From positions 1 through 17,694 of the forward strand of contig URLJ01000031.1 in NCBI GenBank assembly GCA_900548675.1: DNA of 17,694 bases, in the 5' to 3' direction. Made by a program: the position numbers and the translations under genes. Origin of the DNA: an uncultured Mollicutes bacterium (lineage in GTDB: Bacteria; Bacillota_I; Bacilli_A; ML615J-28; CAG-313). A model generated the notes under the pieces. It ran no database searches, had not been told where the DNA came from, and was given only the letters and a program-made list of their open reading frames with translations. Of the stretch, positions 1-7,050 are shown one piece after another. Positions within the stretch are counted from its first letter, which is position 1, and each line of letters begins with the position of its first letter.

Positions 1-4
1 TTTT

Positions 5-77
5 GGGTTATTAAAATTATATCAGGATTTAGATCTTTTTTCAATTCAAGAAGTCTCACATCAATTGTAACACAACA
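5..77. repeat. 73-bp terminal inverted repeat, left copy
   Basis: Bases 5-77 are an exact reverse complement of bases 17622-17694, the last bases of the window. The match stops at 78 (G here, while the other copy continues with a different base). Read outward (- strand) the repeat is an open frame in both copies (residues include VTIDVRLLELKKDLNPDII), but the sequence upstream of it differs between copies. I do not recognise the peptide. The repeat runs into the window edge, so its true length is unknown. Confidence 0.9.
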
Positions 78-107
78 GGTATTACGTAATAGCCAAAATT
101 CAATTAC

Positions 108-136
108 TTGCAATTTCAGGCGAAATGTGGTATTAT
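108..136 (+). promoter_or_regulatory. Promoter of the fakA-recG-rnc group
   Basis: TTGCAA at 108-113 and TATTAT at 131-136 are separated by exactly 17 bases, a good housekeeping sigma-factor spacing. A 12-bp perfect palindrome TATTACGTAATA lies just upstream at 80-91 and could be an operator. The predicted start site, near 143, falls directly before the hairpin at 145-168. Promoter call is inference from hexamers and position. Confidence 0.6.
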
Positions 137-144
137 TATATGAC

Positions 145-168
145 TCTAAAATGGAGGACCATTTTAGA
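145..168 (+). promoter_or_regulatory. Perfect inverted repeat in the fakA 5'UTR
   Basis: TCTAAAATGG (145-154) and CCATTTTAGA (159-168) are perfect 10-base arms around AGGA. The element sits at the predicted transcription start and 35 bases before the fakA start codon. It could be a repressor operator or an mRNA hairpin. There is no T-run after it, so it is not an ordinary terminator. It does not match the FapR operator consensus as I remember it. Confidence 0.5.
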
Positions 169-203
169 ACGTATTACATCTTTATTTCAAAAAGGAGGAA
201 AAG

Positions 204-1880
204 ATGCCAACAATGAAAATCGATGGCCAATTATACAAGGCCATGGTAACTAACGGAGCCCATCTTTTGGGTGTTAACTACAAAGAAATCGATTCACTTA
301 ATGTTTTCCCCGTACCTGATGGTGATACAGGTACTAACATGAGAATGACGATTGATGCAGGAGTACAAAATGTTAGAGACCTAGAAGAAAAAAGTATATA
401 TTTAATGGCAAAACAAATATCACGTGGTATGCTTATGGGTGCTCGTGGTAATTCTGGTGTTATATTATCACAACTATTTAGAGGAATTTATAAAGGACTA
501 GCAAATTGTGAGGAAGCCAATGCTTTAGAATTTGCAAGAGCCTTTAAGTCAGGAGTTAATCAAGCATATCGTGCTGTTATTAAACCTGTTGAAGGAACGA
601 TTCTTACCGTAGCTCGTGAAGCGAGCGATTATGCTTTACGAAAAACTAACAAATCTAGTTCAATTGAAAGCTATTTAGAGAAGTTTTTAAAAGAAGCACA
701 TGAATCATTAGCTCGTACTCCAGAACTTTTACCGGCTTTAAAAGACGCTAATGTTGTTGATAGTGGAGCAGCTGGTTATATTTATATTATAGAAGGAATG
801 CTAAAAGCTTTAAATAAAGAATTTATTTCTTTAGATAACGATGCTCCATCAGCTAAACTCCCTATAGCCGCAAAAGGTTCATTTAATGCTCATAGTGAAT
901 TAGTATATGGATATTGTACAGAATTTATTCTTCAACTTCAACACGCTAAAGTTGATATTGCGACTTTCGATCATAATGTTATCGCAAGTTATCTTCAAAC
1001 AATTGGTGATTCTATCGTATGTGTTCGTGATGAAGATATCGTAAAGGTTCACGTTCATACGAAGGTTCCAGGTGAAGTTTTAACTCATTGCCAACAATAT
1101 GGAGAGTATATAACTCTTAAAATAGAAAATATGTCGGTTCAACATAATGAAACGATTAGTACATCTGAACAATGTAATTGTGAAGCTTGTGTTGAAATGC
1201 GTAAGAATGAAACAAAAAAGAAATATGCGATTGTCGCAGTGGCTAGTGGCGATGGTCTTGTTGAAATGTTCAAATCAATGGGCGTGGACTATGTAGTTTC
1301 TGGTGGACAAAGTATGAATCCTTCAACAGATGATTTTGTAAAAGGATTTGATAGTTTAAATGCTGAAAACATTATTGTTTTCCCTAACAATAGTAATATT
1401 ATCCTAGCAGCATCACAAGCAGCTAAGTATTATGATAAAGCTAAAGTATACGTTGTCAATTCTAAATCATTAGCTCAAGGTTATTCTGCTTTAACTACTC
1501 TTGATACATCGAGTGGTGACACCGAAAAAATCTTAGCTGAAATAGACAAAGTTATCCGCAATGTAACGACATGTCTTGTTACTTACTCAATTCGCGATGC
1601 TGTAATTGATGATTTAGTTATCAAGAAAGATGAATATATCGGTATTGTTAATGGTAAAATGACTGCTTGTGCCGTAACGAAAGAAGAAGTAATTTTTGAA
1701 ATGCTTAATAGTATTGACATTGAAGAAAAAGAAATCATCACCATAATATATGGCGCCGATGTCACAGGCGAAGATTTAATAAAAGTAGAAAATTACATTG
1801 TATCTCATTATGAAAACCTCGAAGTTGATATGGTCGAAGGAAAGCAAGAAGTATATAGTTATATTTTATCAATTGAATAG
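204..1880 (+). CDS. fakA: Fatty acid kinase FakA (DhaL/DegV-type, YloV family)
   Basis: ATP-dependent kinase that phosphorylates fatty acids held by FakB (DegV-family) partners, feeding exogenous fatty acids into phospholipid synthesis; cytosolic. At 558 aa it has the usual family length. The N-terminal DhaL nucleotide domain (about 1-200) shows NVFPVPDGDTGTNM at 33-46, GARGNSGVILSQ near 79-90 and DSGAAGY near 186-192. The middle domain keeps Cys238 (in YGYCTEF) and His283/His285 (VKVHVHT), the pattern I recall as the zinc site of Staphylococcus FakA. The C-terminal part is DegV/EDD-like. The start is fixed by AAAGGAGG seven bases upstream. First gene of a run with recG and rnc; the commonly neighbouring Asp23 (yloU), plsX and acpP genes are absent from this stretch. 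Confidence 0.9.
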   Translation: MPTMKIDGQLYKAMVTNGAHLLGVNYKEIDSLNVFPVPDGDTGTNMRMTIDAGVQNVRDLEEKSIYLMAKQISRGMLMGARGNSGVILSQLFRGIYKGLANCEEANALEFARAFKSGVNQAYRAVIKPVEGTILTVAREASDYALRKTNKSSSIESYLEKFLKEAHESLARTPELLPALKDANVVDSGAAGYIYIIEGMLKALNKEFISLDNDAPSAKLPIAAKGSFNAHSELVYGYCTEFILQLQHAKVDIATFDHNVIASYLQTIGDSIVCVRDEDIVKVHVHTKVPGEVLTHCQQYGEYITLKIENMSVQHNETISTSEQCNCEACVEMRKNETKKKYAIVAVASGDGLVEMFKSMGVDYVVSGGQSMNPSTDDFVKGFDSLNAENIIVFPNNSNIILAASQAAKYYDKAKVYVVNSKSLAQGYSALTTLDTSSGDTEKILAEIDKVIRNVTTCLVTYSIRDAVIDDLVIKKDEYIGIVNGKMTACAVTKEEVIFEMLNSIDIEEKEIITIIYGADVTGEDLIKVENYIVSHYENLEVDMVEGKQEVYSYILSIE

Positions 1881-1884
1881 AAAA

Positions 1885-1918
1885 TTAGGGAAGATTTGAC
1901 AATTGTCAACTTCCCTAA
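1885..1918 (+). other. Long hairpin between fakA and recG
   Basis: TTAGGGAAG (1885-1893) pairs with CTTCCCTAA (1910-1918), and inside it TTGACAA/TTGTCAA (1896-1909) is a 14-bp palindrome, with two unpaired bases (AT) on the left arm. It starts four bases after the fakA stop. The 3' side is followed by AATGTTTATT rather than a clean T-run, so it may be a weak terminator, a processing site or an mRNA stabiliser. No promoter is obvious between it and recG. Confidence 0.5.
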
Positions 1919-1948
1919 AATGTTTATTGGGAAAGGAGGATAATAAAC

Positions 1949-3991
1949 ATGGATATTCATAATACTTTAATAGAAGATCAAGATTATATTTTATCCCGCT
2001 ATAAAAATGTTTTAAAAAAACAAGGCATTACGACTGTTTATGAACTTCTTTCTGAATATCCCATTCGCTATGATGACTACACCGTAAGTAGTATTGAAAA
2101 AGCTGAACTTGATCAAAATATTGTTTTAGAAGGTAGCATCACAAGCAAAATTACCGTTTCATATTTGAAAGCTAAATTAACAGCTATTTCTTTTTTAATG
2201 GATGTTGAAGGAAAAACGATTAAAGCAATTGTTTTTAATAGACTATATTTAAAAAATAAACTAGATTATGGAATGGTTATTAGAGTACAGGGGAAATTCT
2301 ACAAAAATATGAACAATTTTACAATTGCTGATTTAATTATTGTAGATGAAATGAATCGAGATATTGTACCAATTTATAAAAATAAAGATATTTCGGAAGG
2401 GAAATATTTAGAAATCATTGAGAAGACTTTTAGACGGTTCGGTAATTACTTAACAGAAACGATGCCTAATAAGTATTTGATGAAAGAAAAATTAATTTCT
2501 TTTTATGACTGTGTGAAGATTCTACATTTCCCGGAAAACTTTACAGATATAACAAAAGCGAGATATCGTTTAAAGTATCAAGAATTATTAAAATATCAGT
2601 TATCGATGAAATATCTTCATATGATGAGGGAAAAAAGCGGCAACAGCCCTATTATAAATTATGATGAAAATTTACTCAAAAAATTATATGATTCCTTACC
2701 TTATGAATTAACAGCTGATCAAAAGAAAGTGATAAATGACATTTTGGGTGATTTACAAAAGAATTATCCGATGAATAGATTACTTCAAGGTGAAGTTGGT
2801 AGTGGTAAAACAATCGTCGCCCTAGCGGCTATTCTCGCAACTGTTTCTGGAGGCTTTCAGGCAGCTTTGATGTGCCCTACAGAAATTTTATCACTTCAAC
2901 ACTTTCAAACAATCTCATCATTGTTTAGTATTTTTCCTAATATAAAAGTAGCTCTTTTAACAGGATCTACAAAAAGTCAAGCCCGTAAAGAGATAATAGA
3001 AGGTTTAAAAAACAAAACGATTGATGTTGTTGTCGGTACCCATGCGTTATTTCAAAAAGATATTGATTATAATGCCCTCGCTTTAGTTATCGCGGATGAG
3101 GAACATCGTTTTGGCGTTCGTCAAAGGGTTTTAATTCGTAATAAAGGACTTGATGTTAATTATTTAAAAATGAGTGCTACACCAATTCCAAGAACGTTAT
3201 CGATATCGGCGTATGGAGATATGGATAATTCAATTATCAAAGAAATGCCTAAAAACAGACAAAAGGTTATCACTAAGTATGTCGATGCTAGTGAAAAACG
3301 TTTAGTAGTTGACCATATGAAAAAGGAAATAAAAAATGGTCACCAAATATATGTAGTAACGCCCCTAATCAATGAATCTGAAACTTTAGATACAGCGAAC
3401 GCTACAGAAATATATGCAAATATGGTAAAATACTTTAAAGGTATTGCGAGTGTCGGACTAATACATGGGCGCCTTAAAGCAGATGAAAAAGAAAAAGTAA
3501 TGGATGATTTTTTAAATAAAAAAATTGATATACTGGTTGCGACGAGCTTAATAGAAGTAGGCGTTAATGTTCTTAATGCAACTACAATAGTAATATTAGG
3601 AGCTGAAAGATTTGGACTAGCTACTCTTCATCAATTAAGAGGAAGAGTTATGCGAAGTAGTAATGTTCCTTACTGCTTTTTAATTTCAGAAAAGAAAACT
3701 GAAAGTAGTGAACAACGTTTGAAATTATTAGAAACGACATCAGATGGTTTTAAATTAGCTGAATATGATTTAATTTCAAGAGGTCCAGGTGAATTCTTCG
3801 GAGAAAAACAATCTGGTTCAATGAATTTTAAATTTGCGGACTTAAAAACAGATGCAGCTTTACTAGAAATTGCCAACAAAGATGCTGAAGAAATTATCAA
3901 GGATGAAGCATTTTTTAAGAGTGAAGAGTATCGTGATTTATATGAAAATGCCGTTCACAATTATGAAATGAAACAACAACAAGTAGATTAA
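1949..3991 (+). CDS. recG: ATP-dependent DNA helicase RecG
   Basis: Branch-migration helicase that remodels stalled replication forks and recombination intermediates. The 680-aa length is typical. The N-terminal wedge (OB-fold) domain covers roughly residues 50-140. The helicase core follows: Walker A GEVGSGKT at 281-288, DEEH box at 383-386 (DEEHRFGV; many homologues have DEQH), motif III SATPIPRT, and C-terminal motifs including LIHGR, ATSLIEVGVNV and QLRGRVMRS. A strong ribosome binding site (AAAGGAGG) precedes the ATG. It lies 68 bases after fakA, and the fakA-recG-rnc proximity resembles the conserved Firmicute neighbourhood, with the fatty-acid genes that often intervene missing. Confidence 0.95.
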   Translation: MDIHNTLIEDQDYILSRYKNVLKKQGITTVYELLSEYPIRYDDYTVSSIEKAELDQNIVLEGSITSKITVSYLKAKLTAISFLMDVEGKTIKAIVFNRLYLKNKLDYGMVIRVQGKFYKNMNNFTIADLIIVDEMNRDIVPIYKNKDISEGKYLEIIEKTFRRFGNYLTETMPNKYLMKEKLISFYDCVKILHFPENFTDITKARYRLKYQELLKYQLSMKYLHMMREKSGNSPIINYDENLLKKLYDSLPYELTADQKKVINDILGDLQKNYPMNRLLQGEVGSGKTIVALAAILATVSGGFQAALMCPTEILSLQHFQTISSLFSIFPNIKVALLTGSTKSQARKEIIEGLKNKTIDVVVGTHALFQKDIDYNALALVIADEEHRFGVRQRVLIRNKGLDVNYLKMSATPIPRTLSISAYGDMDNSIIKEMPKNRQKVITKYVDASEKRLVVDHMKKEIKNGHQIYVVTPLINESETLDTANATEIYANMVKYFKGIASVGLIHGRLKADEKEKVMDDFLNKKIDILVATSLIEVGVNVLNATTIVILGAERFGLATLHQLRGRVMRSSNVPYCFLISEKKTESSEQRLKLLETTSDGFKLAEYDLISRGPGEFFGEKQSGSMNFKFADLKTDAALLEIANKDAEEIIKDEAFFKSEEYRDLYENAVHNYEMKQQQVD

Positions 3992-4033
3992 TAATTGTTA
4001 ATATTTAAAATATAAAATAAAAAATAGGAGGGA

Positions 4034-4054
4034 TATCTAATGATAATTAGATAG
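4034..4054 (+). promoter_or_regulatory. Mini-cistron MIIR* inside a hairpin upstream of rnc
   Basis: After a strong ribosome binding site (TAGGAGGG, 4025-4032) there is ATG ATA ATT AGA TAG at 4040-4054, a four-residue open frame that ends 12 bases before the rnc start. The same bases form a perfect 8-bp stem, TATCTAAT (4034-4041) with ATTAGATA (4046-4053), that hides the mini-cistron start codon. The rnc gene has its own second Shine-Dalgarno (AAAGG). A duplicated start signal of this kind could tune rnc translation; function is inference. Confidence 0.4.
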
Positions 4055-4066
4055 AAAGGAACAAAA

Positions 4067-4753
4067 ATGATTGATAAAACAATATTTAATAAGATAATTA
4101 AAAAATTTGGTTTAAACATCGAACTTAATAGTATTATTGAAGAATCATTGACGCATTCTTCATACGCTAACGAACACGGCTTAAAAAGCAACGAACGGTT
4201 AGAATTTTTAGGTGACGCGGTACTTAGTATTTGTGTTACACGTTACATATATGAAAATTACCCTAATATGCCAGAAGGGCAAATGACCAAATTACGTGCG
4301 ACATATGTTTGTGAAGATGCGAATGCCAAATATGCTAAAGTCATAGGTATAGATAAACTAATACAATTAGGTCATGGAGAAGAACTAAACGGAGGGAGAA
4401 ACAGAGATGCTGTTTTGAATGATGCATTTGAGGCTTTTCTTGCGGGAGTATATTTGACAAAAGGTCTTCCTGAAGTTTATAAAATAATTAACGAAGTAGT
4501 GTTACCAGAAATCAGGGATATTAATGATGTTCCCTTTGTTGATTACAAAAGTCAACTTCAGGAGTATATTCAAGCGGAAAAACGTTCTATTTTAGTTTAT
4601 CGTTTAGATGAGGTAGAAGGTCCTCCTCATCAAAGAACTTTCACAATGAGTGCTGTTTTAGATGGCATTACTTTAGGAACCGGTGTTGGAAAATCTAAAA
4701 AAGAGGCTGAGCAATTAGCTGCTCACGAAGCATTGAGCAAATTTGTAAAATAA
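4067..4753 (+). CDS. rnc: Ribonuclease III
   Basis: Double-strand-specific endoribonuclease for rRNA maturation and mRNA turnover. The 228-aa length is standard. The RNase III signature ERLEFLGDAVLS lies near residues 43-54 with the catalytic Glu/Asp, followed by EGQMTKLRA and later NDAFEAFLAGVYL, which supplies the remaining metal ligands. The C-terminal double-stranded-RNA-binding domain runs from about DYKSQLQEYIQ to the end, with GKSKKEAEQLAAHEAL in its second helix. The ribosome binding site is GAAAGG ahead of the ATG. It follows recG by 75 bases, which contain the mini-cistron hairpin. Confidence 0.95.
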   Translation: MIDKTIFNKIIKKFGLNIELNSIIEESLTHSSYANEHGLKSNERLEFLGDAVLSICVTRYIYENYPNMPEGQMTKLRATYVCEDANAKYAKVIGIDKLIQLGHGEELNGGRNRDAVLNDAFEAFLAGVYLTKGLPEVYKIINEVVLPEIRDINDVPFVDYKSQLQEYIQAEKRSILVYRLDEVEGPPHQRTFTMSAVLDGITLGTGVGKSKKEAEQLAAHEALSKFVK

Positions 4754-4781
4754 TTAATAATTTATTAGGAGAGTGACGAAG

Positions 4782-5336
4782 ATGAGATATTTAGTAGCAT
4801 CGGATATTCATGGTTCTGAAACATATTGCCAAAAACTTTTAGAAAGAGTTGAAATAGAAAAACCTGATACAATTGTTATTTTAGGTGATATACTATATCA
4901 TGGCCCCCGTAATGATTTACCACTTGGTTATAATCCTAAAAAAGTAATTAAACTTTTAAATGAATATAAAGATAAAATTTTGGCAGTTAGGGGAAATTGT
5001 GATGCAGAAGTTGATCAGATGGTATTAGAATTTCCTATTATGGCAGATTACGCTATAATGGAAATTGGTGAACACCGTTATTTCGCAACCCATGGCCATA
5101 TTTACAATGAAGAAAAGTTACCACCATTGAAGATTGGTGATATATTACTTTGTGGTCACACCCATATCGCAGTTTTTAATGATCATAAAACATATTATTA
5201 TGTGAATCCTGGATCGGTAAGTATCCCTAAAGCAGGGGAGCACAGTTATATTTTAATTGAAAATGATGACATTTACTTTAAAGACCTCGATGGGAATGTT
5301 TTTAAAAAAGTATCTTTAAAAAATAAAAAATGGTGA
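4782..5336 (+). CDS. yfcE: YfcE-type metallophosphoesterase
   Basis: Calcineurin-like phosphodiesterase. Its sequence follows Escherichia coli YfcE closely: SDIHGS near residue 8, ILGDILYHGPRND, AVRGNCDAEVDQM, THGHIYNEEKLPPL, CGHTHIAVF and NPGSVSIPKAGEHSY. These hold the Asp, His and Asn metal ligands of a two-metal site. Physiological substrate unknown; the E. coli enzyme acts on artificial phosphodiesters. I place the start at the ATG at 4782, ten bases after the AGGAG core. A GTG at 4773 is in frame but abuts the ribosome binding site. It lies 28 bases after rnc and six before the LysR gene, so it is probably co-transcribed with both. Confidence 0.85.
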   Translation: MRYLVASDIHGSETYCQKLLERVEIEKPDTIVILGDILYHGPRNDLPLGYNPKKVIKLLNEYKDKILAVRGNCDAEVDQMVLEFPIMADYAIMEIGEHRYFATHGHIYNEEKLPPLKIGDILLCGHTHIAVFNDHKTYYYVNPGSVSIPKAGEHSYILIENDDIYFKDLDGNVFKKVSLKNKKW

Positions 5337-5342
5337 TAATAT

Positions 5343-6278
5343 ATGAATTTTTTACATCTTAAGTATGCTATCGTAGTTTCTGAAACCAAATCTATTAGTA
5401 AAGCAGCGGAAAAACTATATACAGCTCAACCTAATATTTCAAGAGCCATTAAGGATTTAGAAACGGAATTAGGAATAACAATTTTTGAACGAAACACCAA
5501 AGGAATGAAACTTACTCCAGATGGGGAAAGATTAATAACTTATGGTAAAAGAATTCTTCATCAACTTGATGAAATGGAAAAAATGTTTAAAGATCAAAAA
5601 CAAAAAGAAGTGTTCTCAATATCAGTTCCTAGAGCTAGTTATATTTCTGAGGCTTTAGTTGAATTATCGAAGAGCTTAAAAAATATTGATAACGTTGAAG
5701 TATTTTATAAAGAAACAAATGCTTACCGGGTTATTAATAATATTTTATACGAAGATTATAAACTAGGAATAGTTAGATACGCTGCAAGGTATGATAAATA
5801 CTTTAAGGAACTCCTTGATAAAAAGGATTTAAAATATGAACTTGTAAATGAGTTTAATTATGTTTTGGTATTCAGCAAGGAAAGTAACTTAGCTAAACTT
5901 CCTATTGTTCACTTTAGCGATTTAAAAGACTATATCGAGATAGCCCATGCTGATCCATATGTTCCGTCACTACCTGTACCAATCGTATCTAAAAGTGAAA
6001 TGTCGGATGATATAACGAGAAAAATATATGTTTTTGAAAGAGCTAGTCAATTTGAATTACTATCAAGTAATCCTAATACCTTTATGTGGGTTTCGCCAAT
6101 TCCTAAACATCTTTTAAATCGTTATAATCTTATGCAGATTTCTTGTATAGATAATGTTAGGAAATATAAAGACTTTTTAATATATCACAAAAACTATGAA
6201 TTAAGTGAACTTGATAAAATTTTTATAACAAAGTTGTGCGAAAGTAAACGTCAATTAACAATCGAAAGTGAAAATTAA
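5343..6278 (+). CDS. LysR-family transcriptional regulator
   Basis: A 311-aa LysR-type regulator. The N-terminal winged helix-turn-helix (about 2-62) reads SISKAAEKLYTAQPNISRAIKDLE, the classic LysR recognition region, followed by LGITIFERNTKGMKLTPDG. The rest should be the periplasmic-binding-protein-like effector domain (about 90-295). The target and effector cannot be told from sequence. The ribosome binding site is weak (GGTGAT), consistent with coupling to the yfcE gene six bases upstream. It is the last gene before a strong terminator and next to the rex-adhE operon, but no site here links it to that operon. Confidence 0.85.
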   Translation: MNFLHLKYAIVVSETKSISKAAEKLYTAQPNISRAIKDLETELGITIFERNTKGMKLTPDGERLITYGKRILHQLDEMEKMFKDQKQKEVFSISVPRASYISEALVELSKSLKNIDNVEVFYKETNAYRVINNILYEDYKLGIVRYAARYDKYFKELLDKKDLKYELVNEFNYVLVFSKESNLAKLPIVHFSDLKDYIEIAHADPYVPSLPVPIVSKSEMSDDITRKIYVFERASQFELLSSNPNTFMWVSPIPKHLLNRYNLMQISCIDNVRKYKDFLIYHKNYELSELDKIFITKLCESKRQLTIESEN

Positions 6279-6290
6279 CAGCTTATAAGT

Positions 6291-6329
6291 AAAAGTATAT
6301 CGATATTGATATATCGATATACTTTTTTT
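6291..6329 (+). terminator. Rho-independent terminator after the LysR gene
   Basis: A 16-bp perfect stem, from AAAAGTATATCGATAT (6291-6306) and its complement (6311-6326), with loop TGAT, ends in a run of seven T. It separates the upstream gene run from the rex operon. The complementary A-run means it might also work on the other strand. Confidence 0.85.
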
Positions 6330-6333
6330 GTTA

Positions 6334-6362
6334 TTTACAAATAATAAAAAAAATGTTATAAT
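6334..6362 (+). promoter_or_regulatory. Promoter of the rex-adhE redox operon
   Basis: TTTACA (6334-6339) and a perfect TATAAT (6357-6362) are spaced by 17 bases, with an extended -10 (TGT just before TATAAT). A short inverted repeat TTTGT-N5-ACAAA (6327-6341) overlaps the -35. It resembles half of a Rex site but is too short for the usual 18-bp operator, so Rex autoregulation is only suggested. Confidence 0.75.
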
Positions 6363-6387
6363 ATTAGCGTGAAAGGAATGGAAGTAT

Positions 6388-7050
6388 ATGAGAAGTCCAA
6401 ATGAAAATATAATTCCTAAGGCTGTTATTGAACGAATTCCTTTATATTTACAATATATAAACGATTTGGTCGATAATAAAAAAGAAGTTAAGGTTATTTC
6501 ATCTAAGACGATATCCACAGATCTTGGTCTAGGAGAGGTACAAGTTAGAAAAGATTTTAATTTGATATCAGGAACAGGAAAACCTAAAATAGGCTATAGC
6601 GTCATTCAACTAAAAGAGGATTTAGAAAAGCTCATAAAAAAAGACTGCCCGATAAATATCGTGATCATTGGTGCAGGGAAAATTGGGCGTGCTATGGTAA
6701 ATTATCTTTCTAGTGAAGATGTAAATTTTAGGGTGGTAGGACTTTTTGATAATGACCCTTCAAAAATTAATGAAAACATTTTAAATATGAAAATTAAATC
6801 GGTTGTTGATTTAGAATCATTTTTAAATGAAAAAGAACCAGAAATAGCAGTTCTAGCAGTTCCGTCACAGGAAGCATCAAAAATTGCTGAAACGCTTGAT
6901 AGGACTAAAATAAAAGGTATCCTAAATTTCTCAAGCACAAAATTAAAAGTTAATAAAAATATTTATGTAAAAAATGTTGATATTGCATCATTACTAATAA
7001 TGCTCGCAGTAGAAATAAATAATAATAAAAAAGGAGAAATACTAAAATGA
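6388..7050 (+). CDS. rex: Redox-sensing transcriptional repressor Rex
   Basis: Rex senses the NADH/NAD+ ratio: it binds operators of fermentation genes when NADH is low and releases them when NADH rises. The 220 residues match the family. The N-terminal winged helix begins IPKAVIERIPLYLQYI and contains SSKTISTDLGLGEVQVRKDFNLISGTGKPKIGY. A Rossmann NAD(H) domain follows with VIIGAGKIGRAM (about 92-103) and then LFDNDPSKI. The ribosome binding site is GAAAGGA, though its spacing to the ATG is long. The stop overlaps the adhE start (ATGA), so repressor and likely main target are translationally coupled. Confidence 0.92.
   Translation: MRSPNENIIPKAVIERIPLYLQYINDLVDNKKEVKVISSKTISTDLGLGEVQVRKDFNLISGTGKPKIGYSVIQLKEDLEKLIKKDCPINIVIIGAGKIGRAMVNYLSSEDVNFRVVGLFDNDPSKINENILNMKIKSVVDLESFLNEKEPEIAVLAVPSQEASKIAETLDRTKIKGILNFSSTKLKVNKNIYVKNVDIASLLIMLAVEINNNKKGEILK

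Noticed and set aside
4773..4781. GTG start adding MTK to the YfcE-type protein
   Set aside because: It lies directly against the ribosome binding site; the ATG at 4782 has proper spacing and matches the family's N-terminus.
6327..6341. Rex operator over the rex promoter
   Set aside because: TTTGT-N5-ACAAA has the right half-site flavour but is three bases shorter than the usual 18-bp Rex site and lacks the TGTGA/TTAA core, so I only mention it with the promoter.
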